This document shows positions 45,485 through 57,815 of a stretch of 64,000 bases of DNA, piece by piece (position 1 is the first letter of the stretch; each line of letters begins with the position of its first letter). The DNA comes from Plotosus lineatus. Taxonomy: Eukaryota > Chordata > Actinopteri > Siluriformes > Plotosidae. The position numbers and the translations under genes are program-made. Location: assembly GCA_024760905.1 (NCBI GenBank), contig CM045735.1, positions 26,871,249-26,935,248 of the forward strand, read 5' to 3'. The notes under the pieces were generated by a model that was not told the DNA's origin, ran no database searches, and saw nothing but the letters and a program-made list of their open reading frames with translations.

Positions 45485-46218
45485 TGGCTGAGAGAAGTTT
45501 ACGTCATGAGACCTGAAGACTTGTTCCACCTAATCCCCCTCTCTACCGACTATCTGTCTTGTTACGAAGATGTTTCTGCATCTCAGGACGCTCAACTGGC
45601 TCAATTAGAGTCTCACGTTCATCATCGGGATAAAGCACTTCAGAGGTCTCCAGCTGAGACCTTGGATTAACCTTCTTGAATTTACAGTTACACTGATACA
45701 GTTCCTTAAGAGTAATGATCTCCGTTCTGTACTGAAAAAATATGCTCACTCTGTGAATGAGTGCCGCCATGTTTGTTACTATAATGACTCCGTCGCTTTA
45801 AGGGCGTGTGGCTGAGAGAAGTTTACGTCATGACCTGCAAGACTTTTTCCGGAAGAGTTTTTCCACCTAATCTTCGTCTCTATTGATCTGCGACTCCATG
45901 CACACGAGGGAATAATAGATAATAAAATATAATATAATGATAAAAAAAATAATAGATGGATACGGCCTTCATGTCCAATTCGCGCAACTGTTAAACTCAG
46001 ACACCGAAGATGAAAAATTTGATGGATTTGTAAAACAGGAATGTTGGACATGTACCAAGAGAAACCGAAAAATATTGAAGCAGGGCGGAACAATCAAATA
46101 TGTTGTTACTGATGAACATTATAGACATTCCCCAGTGGCAGGGACTCTTGAAATACCATGTAAACTCAGTTTTACAGGCTGTGAACGCCTAATTTATGGT
46201 TACAGACTGATCGAATAA
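45485..46218 (+). other. unrecognised open frame region with a short duplication
   Basis: A plus frame at 45937-46218 (93 codons) reads LLNSDTEDEKFDGFVKQE, then CWTCTKRNRKILKQGG and EIPCKLSFTGCERLIYGYRL. I do not recognise it. The acidic SDTEDE..FDGF motif and spaced cysteines look protein-like, possibly transposon-derived. About 70 bp (AGAAGTTTACGTCATGA..) occurs at 45495 and again, altered, at 45817. It may lie within an FNBP1 intron on the opposite strand. Confidence 0.3.
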
Positions 46219-46300
46219 AATTGGTAAGGTTGATGTACGATTTTACTACCAGTACACATGGGCGGTTATTAGATGTAAGATTAAGGGGGGAAAAAAAAAA

Positions 46301-46322
46301 AATATATATATATATATATATA
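46301..46322. repeat. (TA)n microsatellite
   Basis: Short A-run then TA units at the 5' end of a SINE. Confidence 0.9.
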
Positions 46323-46605
46323 TTCAAGTTCCACTCTCCACAAGGTTGTCACTGTCCCCCCAGTGCAGCTAAGAGGGTTATCACAGGTAGGCCATGTCTC
46401 CTACTGTCTATGGTGAGAGGCATGTAAAAGAACCATTGCTGATTTTCAACAAGAGTAGGCTGCAAAGCCATCAGCGTGTTTCCGCCCTGCGATGGCCTGG
46501 TGAGCCATCCAGGGTGTACTTTTCCTTTGCTCAGAGTTGGCTGGGATGGGTGCCAGCCTCCCCGCGACCATAATTAGGATTAAGCGGTTACAGAATATGA
46601 AAATG
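46323..46605 (+). mobile_element. SINE family A, 5'-truncated, L2-like tail
   Basis: It starts inside the head (CAAGTTCCACTCTCCACAAG), then has the full body and tail (CCCTGCGATGGCCTGGTGAG, GGCTGGGATGGGTGCCAGCC, TTAGGATTAAGCGGTTACAG). Confidence 0.88.
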
Positions 46606-47568
46606 ATTATGTGGCAATAAAATGAAGTCAGCAGACAACCTGAAGGTACTGAATGGTGAGGTTATCACATCAATAAATGTGAGCTTCAAAGTGGACCAGA
46701 AAGCATGAGGAATTATTTTCTTACATGTATTGGCACCCCTCTGTCCTGACCTTAGACCAACTCAAAATTTGAGATGTGTTAGAGAAGACTTTATGGAGTA
46801 GTTTAATTTTATTGTCAATAATTCAATGTGCTGGTAAAAAATGAACCTAAATCTAAATGGAACTAAATTATGTTGCTTAAGTTTGTCAAAGCTATCCTGT
46901 GGAGATTATAATGATGTAACTGAAACTAAAGGTAGTGGAACAAAATATTAATTATTTAGCTGATTTTTCTTGGCAAGGATGTGTAAATCAAGTAATTACG
47001 TGAATTTGATTATTTTTCGGTAGCAGTCCATACCAAAGTATTAAACGTCTTTTAGACTCCAATGATTTGCAACGTTTAGAAATCGTAGACTTTTTCATTG
47101 TTCACCACCCCCCAAAAAAGAAACTTTAATAATTTTATTCAACCAAATATAAATTTATGTAATCTGTGGAGAAAGTAAGTATACCCTTGGCCTCAAAATA
47201 CTGCATTTCTCAAATACTTCCACAACATCCCTAAGTGGTTCATGTATAGCCTTTCCCACCATCAATTCATTTTGAGTCATTCCTTGGTGGATTTGCTAGT
47301 GTGCTTAGGATCATTATTCCCATGGAAAGGTCCACCTCCATTTCAAATTCTAGACAGAATCATGGACATATAAATCATGGACAGATGGCTTTACATTACC
47401 TAAAGCCTTCATTGGTATGATTCAGAATTCATATTTAAACCAAAGACTGCAAGTTGGCTGACTTCTAAGGCAGTAAAGCGACCCTAAAGCATAACATTTT
47501 CACGATCGTATTTTAATCAAGTAGTTGATTTGGAATTATTTTGTACAGTACACATCAAATTGTCTGCT
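46606..47568. other. unassigned DNA
   Basis: No exon or named repeat recognised. 47160-47400 (GAGAAAGTAAGTATACCCTTGG .. CCACCATCAATTCATTTTGA) resembles old Tc1-like non-coding sequence, but no termini could be placed. Confidence 0.35.
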
Positions 47569-47908
47569 CCATTCATTTTCTGAACCGCTTAATCCTAATT
47601 AGGGTTGGAGGTTGGTGCCCATCTCAGCCAACTCTGGGTGAGGGCAGAGTACACTTTGGACAGTTTGCCAGGCCATGAGAGGGCAGAAATACGCTGACGG
47701 CTATGCAGCCAACTCTTGTTTCTTGTCTGAAATTCAGCAATGGTTCTTTTACATGTCTCACACCATAGACAGTGAGAGGCAAGGCCGACCTTTGATAATC
47801 CAGTTAGCTACACTGGGGGGAGAGCAGTGACAACCGTTGATAGTAGGGCTTAAACCCCCATCCTTAGGATCGGTAATCCAGTACCTTACCACCGGGCCAC
47901 CACTGCCC
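47569..47908 (-). mobile_element. full-length SINE family A (L2-like tail)
   Basis: Inverted copy with complete tail, body and degenerate head (CTTACCACCGGGCCACCACT). Flanked by a 14-bp perfect duplication TCAAATTGTCTGCT (47555-47568 and 47909-47922). Confidence 0.9.
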
Positions 47909-47922
47909 TCAAATTGTCTGCT

Positions 47923-49474
47923 TTCAAGCTTAATTTTCCTGGGATGAAAAATTCTGAAGAAATTGTAGCTTGACCACTTGGAGATGATTTTTTTCCTGAC
48001 AGTAGAATTATACACTTCCAATATTTTAGAGACCTTTTAAAATTCCTTTCAAGAATTTTCTTTCTGAAACTATCAGACAGTATTTTGGTTCTTGGTATAA
48101 TAACACCACACAATTTTATAGCAACAGAAACACAAGACCCCCAGGTAACGTGTCTAAATAAAACACCTTCCACCCGCTAGAGGTTCTAATTATTGGCACC
48201 TGATCTAGAACACCTGATTTGAAATTTATGTACGAAAATAAATTATAAATAATATATTTAGACACTGCACAAAGCAGAGCTCCCATATTTCCCTTACATG
48301 ACATGGTTTTTCGAGGGAACTACCAAATTCCACACAAATATAATAGGAATATAAAGAGTAATTCATCTTAATAAATTGTTTATAGAAGGGAATAAAATGA
48401 GGGAACCAAACACACAACCTTAGTCTCAACATCTAAAATAAACCATTTAGAAACCATAGGTTTAGAGAACATTTCAATAACACAAGAATATATTTAGTTG
48501 TTTATTCATTTCACGTCATTAACGGTGATGTCACACAATGTGATCTGGTGTTATGTGCCTCTTGTTCTTCATATCACTCACACCTTGAAAAATTCCTACA
48601 TTTTTTCTTTTTTGCAATATAAAATTTTCAAAGAATAACACAGGGTTCACGTATGGCAGAAATATGGAGAACGAATGGAGGTTTTTCTTGACATTCGAAA
48701 GCAACTTGATGCTTCTTCCTTATCAGTAGTGCTCTGCTCACACGGATGTACTTTCTATGATTGACTTGTAAATGTTAATTTTATGTGTCAGTTATTGGAG
48801 TATATCACCTTAAATCTAAGCACTATATCAAATATAGTGAAGTGTTTCTTTGCTCAGATACGTTTTTTAATTTACAAAGTAGGAAGAGAGACATACAAAT
48901 AGGATGAGCAAATGCACACAGACAGTTAATGTACATTTCATTAAATAGTCAAGAGAAAAAACCTTTATACTCAACCCTCAATTCTACGCGGTCCCGGAGC
49001 TGTGAACAAAGTCTGGAGCAGTCAAATCTATCGGTCGCTAGTTGGCGCACATGTCAGCACGTCGACAGTACTGTCACATTGGATAATGTGGTTGTATATA
49101 CACACATAGCACTTTTTCTTTTTTTTTTTCAAAGTAAAATTGTTATTGCCTACTTCCGAACCATTCCAGGAAGCTATGGACAGTCGGCAAAACCTGACTG
49201 ATGGTCCGTCCTTTTTGTCTGTTAAATCGAGGGACAAGAGTGTATTATCAAAATGAATGCACTGTCTGTGCTCACATGGTTTGTGCTGTCATGGTAACAC
49301 TGACAATAACACACATAATAATGTGCATCTCCATGCAGGTCTTGCTCTATTTGGACAATCATTCCAGTACAACACAGTTCATTTTAATGATACTTTTGTT
49401 TGGTAGGCTACATTTATTTACCGAGTTAAAACCAGGAATAAAGTCACACCTGATTAATGTGGCACTCCTTTTAT
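47923..49474. other. unassigned DNA, probably FNBP1 intron
   Basis: No exon or repeat identified with confidence. Confidence 0.4.
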
Positions 49475-49522
49475 TCATTAATTTTCAGAACCGCCTAATC
49501 CTAATTAGCGTCACGGTGAGGC
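49475..49522 (-). mobile_element. L2-like tail fragment
   Basis: ATTTTCAGAACCGCCTAATC and CTAATTAGCGTCACGGTGAG, inverted tail only. Confidence 0.55.
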
Positions 49523-50744
49523 TTTCCTTTTATTTTTAAAATCAGTCTGGTTTATAGTTTGAATGGATTTCAATAACTTTCAAATGGTAAATTGGAAATT
49601 GTGTACAAGTGACTGAAATATGCATAACTAGAAGCATGCAAAAACTCAGTTCATGGGAAAACTGAGTTAATTGCAACCAACATCAATTACATACTGCATA
49701 AATCATGGAACGTAAAAACTATAATTGTTAGGCATAAGGAAGCAAGTATTTTTTAGTTTTATGTTAGAGATGTTAACTTGAAATTTTGAAGTGTTAATGA
49801 CCATTTGACAAGGCTTGAAGAAAGAATCCCAATTGACGCCATATTTTCACTGACCGGATTGTAGTGAACTTCAGCAGGTAAAATTGACATACATTTGATG
49901 TTCAATGAATACAGAAGAGGGGGATATAGAGCTCTAATCAGACAATGGTAAAAAGGAAGCATAGCTGGAATAAGAGTAAGAAGAAACAATGACCATGAAA
50001 ACCTGAATGGGAACAGAAGTACGAGAACAGTAGCAGCACACAGTCAAAATACAGTACACTTGGTGATGTATACGTAGTGAAATAGTGATTCCCTGTCGAT
50101 GATTGTTAAATGTTCATTTTTATATCATATATGTTCTTAATACACTGTATCAAATTTGTAATACACTATTGCCCAATAACAAAATAGATTTTTTTGTCAA
50201 AATGAGACTTCGTGTTGTATTCCATTTTCCTACAAGAGCAGATGAAAGCTGGAAATGACATCAAGTCTGAGCAAATTTTGTACTGCTCCTTTTATTTTCA
50301 AAAATAACTAGCTTATGGTTTTAATGACAGTCAAATTAGAAAATCCATGTTCCATGTTTTCCCATAACATAAAATACATGCAAATATGACCCAGTCTACT
50401 TGTCTCTATATAATTTAGACCTTCATTCACAAGCCTGCCTTTATTTTGAGATTACAGCACATGGGCAAGAATGTGCACATAAGAATTGTATGTAACCAGA
50501 ACCAGATAAAAAGCGACTTGAGAATGAATGGGCGAATCAAACCCTCGGGTGTTACTGTTCTCACTTTAAGGGAAGTAGTTATTGTTTTCTGAAAGGAGTC
50601 ATAGCTTTAAGATTAAGACGGTAATGCTACAATGCTTAAACTTAAGCAAAAGTTAAATTTATCTGTTTCTTTGTTGGTAATTTGGACAGTGTGATGAGAA
50701 TTAACACAAAGTATTATATGTGACACGACATTTTTCTGTACAGT

Positions 50745-50748
<4 letters not shown>
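49523..50748. other. unassigned DNA, probably FNBP1 intron
   Basis: Nothing recognised. Confidence 0.4.

Positions 50749-50798
<50 letters not shown>
50749..50798. repeat. (AC)25 microsatellite
   Basis: Uninterrupted AC run followed by a short TATATATGTGTG. Confidence 0.97.
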
Positions 50799-50804
<6 letters not shown>

Positions 50805-51345
50805 GTGTGTAAGTATTGAAGGTACAAGATTGAATTAACTCAGACAAGTACAACCTTCTTGACATCAAGAACAAATGGGCTAAATTTTGAGACAAAGAGA
50901 GTTTACAGAGTGCTTGCCTGGTCTAAGGAACTATCACTTCATATCAGGACTTGCACCTTTCAAACTTTGTGAATTAACCCCCAAGCAAGCTGAATCATAG
51001 TTAAAAAGGATCTGAGTGAAGGGCTCTAGGGGACATGGACAGATATGACATAAGACAGGACCATAAGCAGACATGATAATATGGATCTATTAAATCACAT
51101 AATTGAAACACCATTAAGGTTTATTAAAATCAGACGCTAACCTCATTTATGAAATGTAAATAAAAAATAATAATCATCATTCCCTTATTCACTTTAATTT
51201 GTTTCAAAAAATATACTAGAATAAATGAGGTTATGTCTGCAGGTCACTCATATGACCCCCCCCCATGCATTCTCATTGGTAATCTTGGTTGAATAAGACA
51301 AATATTCTCATACACTCATACAGAAATACCCACACACACACTTAC

Positions 51346-51451
51346 GACATATTGCCTGGCCTCAAAAGCATAAGTAGGCCGGCCAAGAGTCCTCTTCATC
51401 AGCTCTTTATCATAGTGAAGAGACTGCGGAGACTGCAGCAAGGAAGACATT
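51346..51451 (-). CDS. fnbp1: candidate FNBP1 exon upstream of HR1
   Basis: An open stretch reads MSSLLQSPQSLHYDKELMKR and TLGRPTYAFEARQYV. The donor TATGTC|GTAAGT is a perfect consensus. With the acceptor GATAAG|A it starts in phase 2 and ends in phase 0, which fits the microexon at 44735. MSSLLQSPQ resembles the MSLLTSPHQ segment after the F-BAR domain that I recall for human FNBP1. The remainder has no clear match. The acceptor lacks a pyrimidine tract and instead follows a large (AC)n/(GT)n block. A second possible acceptor (TTGCTGCAG|) lies 19 nt inside. Confidence 0.42.
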
Positions 51452-51512
51452 CTTATCAAGCCAACATGAGTACATGTGTATATATACGCACACACACACA
51501 CAAGCGCGCGCG

Positions 51513-51514
<2 letters not shown>

Positions 51515-51578
<64 letters not shown>

Positions 51579-51602
51579 GTGTGTATATATATATATACAT
51601 GT

Positions 51603-51667
<65 letters not shown>
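51515..51667. repeat. (CA)n-(TG)n inverted microsatellite pair
   Basis: About 31 CA units (51515-51576), a centre GTGTGTATATATATATATAC, then about 30 GT units (51609-51667). The two arms are complementary over some 60 bases, so either strand, or the RNA, could fold back. It lies just upstream of the candidate exon on the minus strand. Confidence 0.95.
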
Positions 51668-51670
<3 letters not shown>

Positions 51671-51699
51671 AATCTGCTGCAGAATTACTTTAGTTTAAA

Positions 51700-52424
51700 A
51701 TCCAATAGAACGCTGAATGTACAATAGAATCCAAAGGCACTATGAAAAACTGCTTCTATGTAATCATTCTATTCATAAAATTGCGGACAGGCTGTCTATA
51801 AATATTCATAAAGGTAAATGTGAGACTTCATCAAAGAGATGGAACAACATGTTTTTCAAAGGATGTTCTCTCAAAATAAAATACTGATTTCAGATGAAGC
51901 CCACAATCAAACTCAATGTCTCTTTTCAGGACATTGAGACATTCTGAATTTTTCATTCTGATTCATTGCTCATTTTTGCATTACCCTGTTTAAACCACCA
52001 TACCAGAAGAGAAGAGAGAAAAGAAAACTTCAGTAAAATCAAAGAATTAACTAGGTTGTCTGTCAAAACAAAGCTAGATAATTTACCCTGCCATATTGCT
52101 TAGCGTACAAAGTTATTTTATCCCTGTCACATTGCATAGGGCACTCACTGAATGATCAATATGAAAAGCAATAGCATTGGACCACCTGCATAATATTGTG
52201 TAGGATCCCTTCTTGCCATCAAGACCTCTGACATATCAAAACATTGACTCCACAAGACCTCTGAATCTGTGTTGTAATATCGGCCACCAAAATATTAGCA
52301 GCAGAACCTTTGAGGTCTGAAGTAGTAAAGTTACAAGGTGGGACCGCCACAGATCAGACTTGCTTGTCCAGCAGATCTGGGGCATTTGGAAGCAAAATCA
52401 ACTATTTGAAGTTTTGATGGGTGC
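51700..52424. other. unassigned DNA
   Basis: No recognised gene or repeat. Confidence 0.4.
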
Positions 52425-52770
52425 AGTGGTAGCTTGATGACTGATGGAAAGGTGCTGGATTACTGATCCCAAGGTTGGGGATTCAACCACCACTCTCAAC
52501 AGGTTGTCACTGCTGTCCCCCAGTTCAGCTAACTGGGTTATCAAAGGCCAGCCATGTCTCTCACGGTCTATGTTGAGAGGTTCATGTAAAATAGAAATTA
52601 CTGATTTTAAAAAGTAGGCTGCATAGCTGTCAGCATAGTTCTGTCCTGCGACAGCCTAGCAAGCTGTCCAAGATGTAAGCTGCCCTTGCACAGAGTTGGC
52701 CAAGATGGGTGCCAGCTTCCCCCAACCCTAATTAGGATTAAGTGGTTCAGAATATGAATGAACAAATGAA
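52425..52770 (+). mobile_element. SINE family A copy (L2-like tail), diverged
   Basis: Head (AGGTTGGGGATTCAACCACC), body (CAGCCATGTCTCTCACGG), tail (AGCAAGCTGTCCAAGATGTA, TAATTAGGATTAAGTGGTTC) ending in (GAAT)n. Confidence 0.8.
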
Positions 52771-54263
52771 TGAAGTATTGGTCATATTCCCCAAACCATT
52801 TCAGTAGTATGGAAGGGCAGATACCTTTATGATAAAGACAGTGCTATGCTAATTGGTCTGCAACTATGTTAAGAAAAGTTGTACAGTTTAAAGTAACATT
52901 AATATTCTTAAGGTTTCTTAGCGGTACGTTGCATCACAATACCTGTGCTGGTTTCCATCTTTCCTCTATTGCACCACAGGGTAAATAAACAATGCACATG
53001 TACCCAGCCAAATATGTAATCTAAAAGAAAATATGATTACTTAGACTAGGCCCCTTGTTCCACAGATCCCTGGTCCAGTTCTAATGGTCACTTTCATAGG
53101 AAAAGAGGTTTCTGGTGGACAGGGGTAAGTATTAGCGGTGTAACCAGTCTACAGCAACCTAGCTTCATGTACAGCAAGGTGTAATATACTGTGTGTTCTG
53201 ACACCGGTCTATCATTGCAAGCATAACTTTTTGCTACAGTAGCTTCATAAAGTGAGTGAAATAAAGCAGAATATTAGTTGACTATTTGTACATATGCAAA
53301 ACTTTTTCATTTGGGTGAAGATTTAAGGTACTACCCACATTATCTTATATATAATATCTTATATATTATAGTTTTATCATTACAATTCATAGATTTTTAC
53401 TATCATTTTCTGAATAAACAAACATTGTTGCTGACCAAGTGATGCAACTGGTTAGCTGATTAGTTCCTAATTAATTAAACCTTTTAAATAATTGTAAGTG
53501 TTCATGTCCCTTTTTTGAAAATTAGAATCTTAAGGTAAGTTAAATGCACATACATTGGCATTCCTTTCATATACCTTTGTTCACACTGCCTTATGTTTTG
53601 TTATAGTGATTATATTTAGTTGTGTCTGACCAGCTGTATAAGTTTTATATTTCAACTCCTTGAAGACTTATCAAAATGGGTTTTAGGCTGTGGAAAAAGG
53701 AAAAAAAGGAGCTCTCTATAGCCTTTCAGAATACAATTTGTAAGAGATAGGGAGAGAGACCATGTAAGTGAAAAGTGGAAATAATACTTCAGGAAATTTT
53801 TGTCACAGGGCAGCCAACATAATAAAGTGTTACTGCAAACGATCACACTTCCTTTTTCTAAAACACCTAGTTCCTGTTCAATAACTGACAAACAACAATA
53901 CAGTATCTACAAATTTCCCGTTTTACTATTTTGGGTTCTTGTGCAAGCATACTGTTTTCCTTTATTGTTTGATCTTATAAAGCAAACTATATAACAGTTT
54001 TGTAAATTAAGGCAAGAAGTTTTAAATATAAATAGTTTTTTATTATTTTTATAAATGCACTCTGATCAAAAATCTTAAAATCTATGAGAACCCACATTAT
54101 GAGAACAATAAAATGTATACATGTCACAATTCAGTCATTTTTGTATATATAACAAAGTGCTGGTTATGTAGTGGTGCTTGAAAGTTTGCCAAACCTATAA
54201 AATTGCCTGTATTTCTGCATAAATATGACCTAAAACATACTTTAATTTTTTTACAACATGAAA

Positions 54264-54265
<2 letters not shown>
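52771..54265. other. unassigned DNA
   Basis: No gene or repeat recognised. A plus-strand open stretch between ACAG and GTAAGT at 53065-53128 is exon-like only by chance signals. Confidence 0.35.

Positions 54266-54302
<37 letters not shown>
54266..54302. repeat. (CA)n microsatellite
   Basis: About 18 CA units. Confidence 0.95.
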
Positions 54303-54306
<4 letters not shown>

Positions 54307-54519
54307 ATCTAATCAAACAGCTCAGAAAAAATATGCATGGTCATTTATTTCCTGAGGTCCAATATTACATGCCTGTGAGTGGCAAAAGTATGTGAACTTC
54401 TTTGATAAGAAATTAATTTGAAGGTGGAATCAATGGAAAGACTGTGATGTTTAAAGTAATGGTATCTCTTGAAGTCTGACCTTCACAGTATGCTGAAGAT
54501 CTTGAATGTATCATGGAAG

Positions 54520-54865
54520 GGGCAGTGGTGGCCCGGTGGTAGTTTACTGGATTACTGATTCTAAGGTCGAGGGTTCAGACCCCTCTATCAATGGGTTGTC
54601 ACTGCTGCATCCTCAGTGCAGCTAACTGGGTTATCAAAGGCCGGTCATGCCTCTGACTGTCTGTGGTGAGAGGCATGTAAAAGAACCATTGCTGACTTTC
54701 GTTAAGAGTAGACTGCACAGCCATCAGAGTGTTTTAGCCATGCGATGGCCTGATGAGCTGTCCATGGTGTACTCTTCCCTTTGTCAGAGTCAGCTGAGAT
54801 GGGCACCAGCCTCCCCTCAATCCTAATTAGGATTAAGCAGTTCAGAAAATGAATGAATGAATGTA
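54520..54865 (+). mobile_element. SINE family A copy (L2-like tail)
   Basis: Head (GCAGTGGTGGCCCGGTGGTA, GTCGAGGGTTCAGACCC), body (GAGAGGCATGTAAAAGAACC) and tail (CCATGCGATGGCCTGATGAG, CCTAATTAGGATTAAGCAGT) ending (GAAT)n. Confidence 0.85.
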
Positions 54866-55013
54866 CTGTATGACACAAACAAAAATATTTAAGGAATATT
54901 TATTTATAAAGTTGGAAAACATTAGAAAACTAAAGAGATTGGACATCATATGCAGATGGAGGAAATTCACGATCATTTTACCCTCTGAGAGTGATTAACT
55001 AAAAAGATTAATA

Positions 55014-55250
55014 CAGTGGTACCTGGGTACTCGACCATAATTTGTTCCCGACGGCTGGTCGAATTCTGATTTGGTCGAATTCCGAATCCACTTTTCCCAT
55101 TACAAATAATGTAAATGGTCTTAATCCGTTCCGTCGTCTTTTGAATAGACCGTAACTCATACCATAGGTCCTCAAATTAAGTGAAAAAATTATTGAATAC
55201 AGTACAATATGTAACGGTCTGCGTTGTGAGAGTCGAGACTCTGGTTTGGG

Positions 55251-55286
<36 letters not shown>

Positions 55287-56345
55287 GAGAGGGGCATGGC
55301 TGTCACACATGGGTGGAGTGTTAAACACACACACCTGATTCCACATCGCAATCATAGGGCTTCTCTAACAATGACTACAATTTCCCTGTGCTCTAGTGCC
55401 TGCCCTGTCAACAATAAATCTCATCCGCTTTCATTATATCCTATCTCCTGCATTTTTGGGTCTGGGTGAATGTTCCTGGTGTCATCGAAGGGCTAGAAGA
55501 TTCTGTGACACCAGAAACATTCAGCCGGACCCAAAAATGCAGGAGACAGGGCATGATGAAAACGGAGCAGCTTTATTATTCGCAGGGAAGGCACTAGAGC
55601 ATGTGGAAATCGTAGTCACTGTTAAAGAACACAGACACAGAACATCCACAAAGAGAGAGAGAGTTAGAGTCGCCAAAACCAGAGTCTTTCACAACACAGA
55701 CCATAACACACTAAAATAAAAACCACAGTACAGTTAAAGCATAACAACAGTAAAGATGAGAATTTTTACCTTCATGGTGGTGGGCAGTTGGCATATGTAA
55801 ATGTGGGAGAGGGAGAGAGGAGACGGATCCCCTTCCATAACAGAGAGGGAGAGAGGAAGCAGATCCCCTTCCATAACAGAGAGGGAGAGAGGAAGCGGAT
55901 TCCTTTTCATGACAGAGAGGGAGAGAGGAGGAAGATCCCCTTCCATAACAGCTTCAGGTGAATCAGCCAAACGTGTTTTTTTTCTCTTGCTGCTTGCTTT
56001 AGTATGGATGACTCTTCTTCAGGATGTCCCTTTCTTTTCTTGAACATTTCTAACGTGGCTTGTTTCTGCCTTCTTTTCAAAAGCTTATGGAAGTGGCCCA
56101 TGACCTCATCGTTAAAGGTGTTCACAGCGAGACATAGTATCAACAATCCGGACTTCCCTGGAACAGCGCTAGCTTTATCAGAGTGATACATAGTATCAAC
56201 AACTTCCTGAGTTCCGGAAAGCGTTCTTGTTTTTTTCTCACACTTTTTTAGCGTTCGACTTCCGGGACGAAAAAACCCCCTGGATTTTTTGGTTGAATTC
56301 CGATTTGTTCAACCTCTAAAGCGTTCAAGTACCAAGGTATCACTG
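55014..56345. mobile_element. complete pogo/Tigger-like non-autonomous element
   Basis: The left terminus CAGTGGTACCTGGGTACTCG and right terminus GCGTTCAAGTACCAAGGTAT-CACTG are inverted. Both are flanked by TA (55012-55013, 56346-56347). At 1,332 bp it has no transposase. Contents are a (CT)n tract (55254-55281), a 39-bp-arm inverted repeat (55446-55484 with 55505-55544) and a 36-bp tandem array (55804-55950). The right half (55970-56190) has short open frames of unknown meaning. A related, shorter copy is at 2934-3480. Confidence 0.8.
55804..55950. repeat. 36-bp tandem repeat, four copies
   Basis: Unit AGAGGGAGAGAGGAAGCGGA plus TCCCCTTCCATAAC..., repeated four times with few changes. In one plus frame it would read RERGSRSPSITE four times, but the surrounding frame is short and not a known protein. 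Confidence 0.9.
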
Positions 56346-56347
56346 TA

Positions 56348-57499
56348 GTTTGTAAGCTAACAAATGAACCCACGTTATCATCTAAACAACCAAAGGCCTG
56401 TCAACATTGACTAATGTTCATGATCATAAGTCCACCTTCAGGAGAACAATGGTGTATATGGAAAGCTTGCATAGAAAAAACTACTGTTCTCCAAAAATAA
56501 CAATTGTGCCCATCTACAGCTTGTTATAGATCAAAGGAACAAGCCAAAAGGACACGGGGAAAAGAATATTTTTTTACTTTATTTTAAACATACCAGCGCA
56601 AGAACCTTATACCTCTGTGAAACATGAAACATGATTATGCCGGTATCATCTTTTGGGTCTGAGTGATACAGAACAGCTTATCATTAGTAATGGAACAATG
56701 ATTTCTGAAATATACCGATGAATTCTAAAGGAAAATATCAAGATGTCACTCCATGAACTGCATCTTAATGCATAGTGGGTCATGCAGTAAAAAAAAGTTA
56801 AAGAAAAGAAAAAAATTAATGTTTTGGCCAAGACAAAATATGAGAATTGAAGCTATTCTGTATGGAGCAATGGAATAAAATCCTCCAAGCCTATACACAG
56901 GACTAAACGACAGTTACATGACATGGTTGGTGCAAAGAGGGTTGCAGAAGCAAAGGTTCACATACTTTTGATACTTTCCCTAAATAAATAAATAAATGAT
57001 CAACTAAAATATTTCTGCATAATTATTTTAATTTGGTTCTCTTCAACATTTTATGACTTTTGTATGACTGATATTTATGGTCATATTAATGCAAAGATAT
57101 AGAAAATGCTGAAGGGTTCACAGACTGTAAACCATCACCATAGTATAACTTCCTGTTGTTCTAGATGTCTCTCAAGAGTGCCACATTTGTGCTATAGCCA
57201 CAACATTTAATAATGTATTACATTATAATGATATTATCCAAGATATGCGTGATACTGAGATGAGCTCATGTCTGTGTAACATTGCTGTGCTGATGGTTAT
57301 GCTTCATGCACATTGCCATTCTCATTATGGTTAATGAAACAAAATGCTTTCTAACAGTCCAACAGAATGTAATATTTGTGCCAATTTGCAAATTATCAGC
57401 ATATTATCGGCCAAGATTTCAACTATGACTTCTGGTGTTTTCCTCATATTACTTGTAGATTACGTTATTCAGAACAGTCTTTATTTTCCCTCAACATAT
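56348..57499. other. unassigned DNA
   Basis: Nothing recognised with confidence. It includes remnants that resemble Tc1-like non-coding sequence (AGGTTCACATACTTTTGATA near 56953), but no ends were found. Confidence 0.35.
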
Positions 57500-57815
57500 T
57501 TAAAGGGTACCTGTAGTGAAAGTGCACATATACCTAATTTGATGTATTGTGTATATCTAGTGACAATACACCTATAAGGCGTTTATTATATTCTCTCACA
57601 AACCAGCTTTCAGAGATTTAAGGGCTTCACTAACGTCAAGCTTCAGAGCACAGGAGTTTTAAAATGGCGCATTTGCCATGACGTCATATCGTTGACAAAA
57701 CCTCGACCGGAACTGCAAGATTGCAATGTAAACGTAAGGCTATGTACCTGACATATACAACATAAGCTCACCGAAACTTGGAAAAAACAGACATTATAGT
57801 AGATTTTTTTAAATC

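Noticed and set aside
51289..51727. Long frames through the CA/TG repeats (also at 31020, 37705, 50613)
   Set aside because: They are open only because dinucleotide repeats contain no stop codons. They are not proteins.
53065..53128. Exon-like open stretch on the plus strand between ACAG and GTAAGT
   Set aside because: The translation matches nothing known, it is only about 20 codons long, and it is on the opposite strand to FNBP1. Chance splice signals are common.
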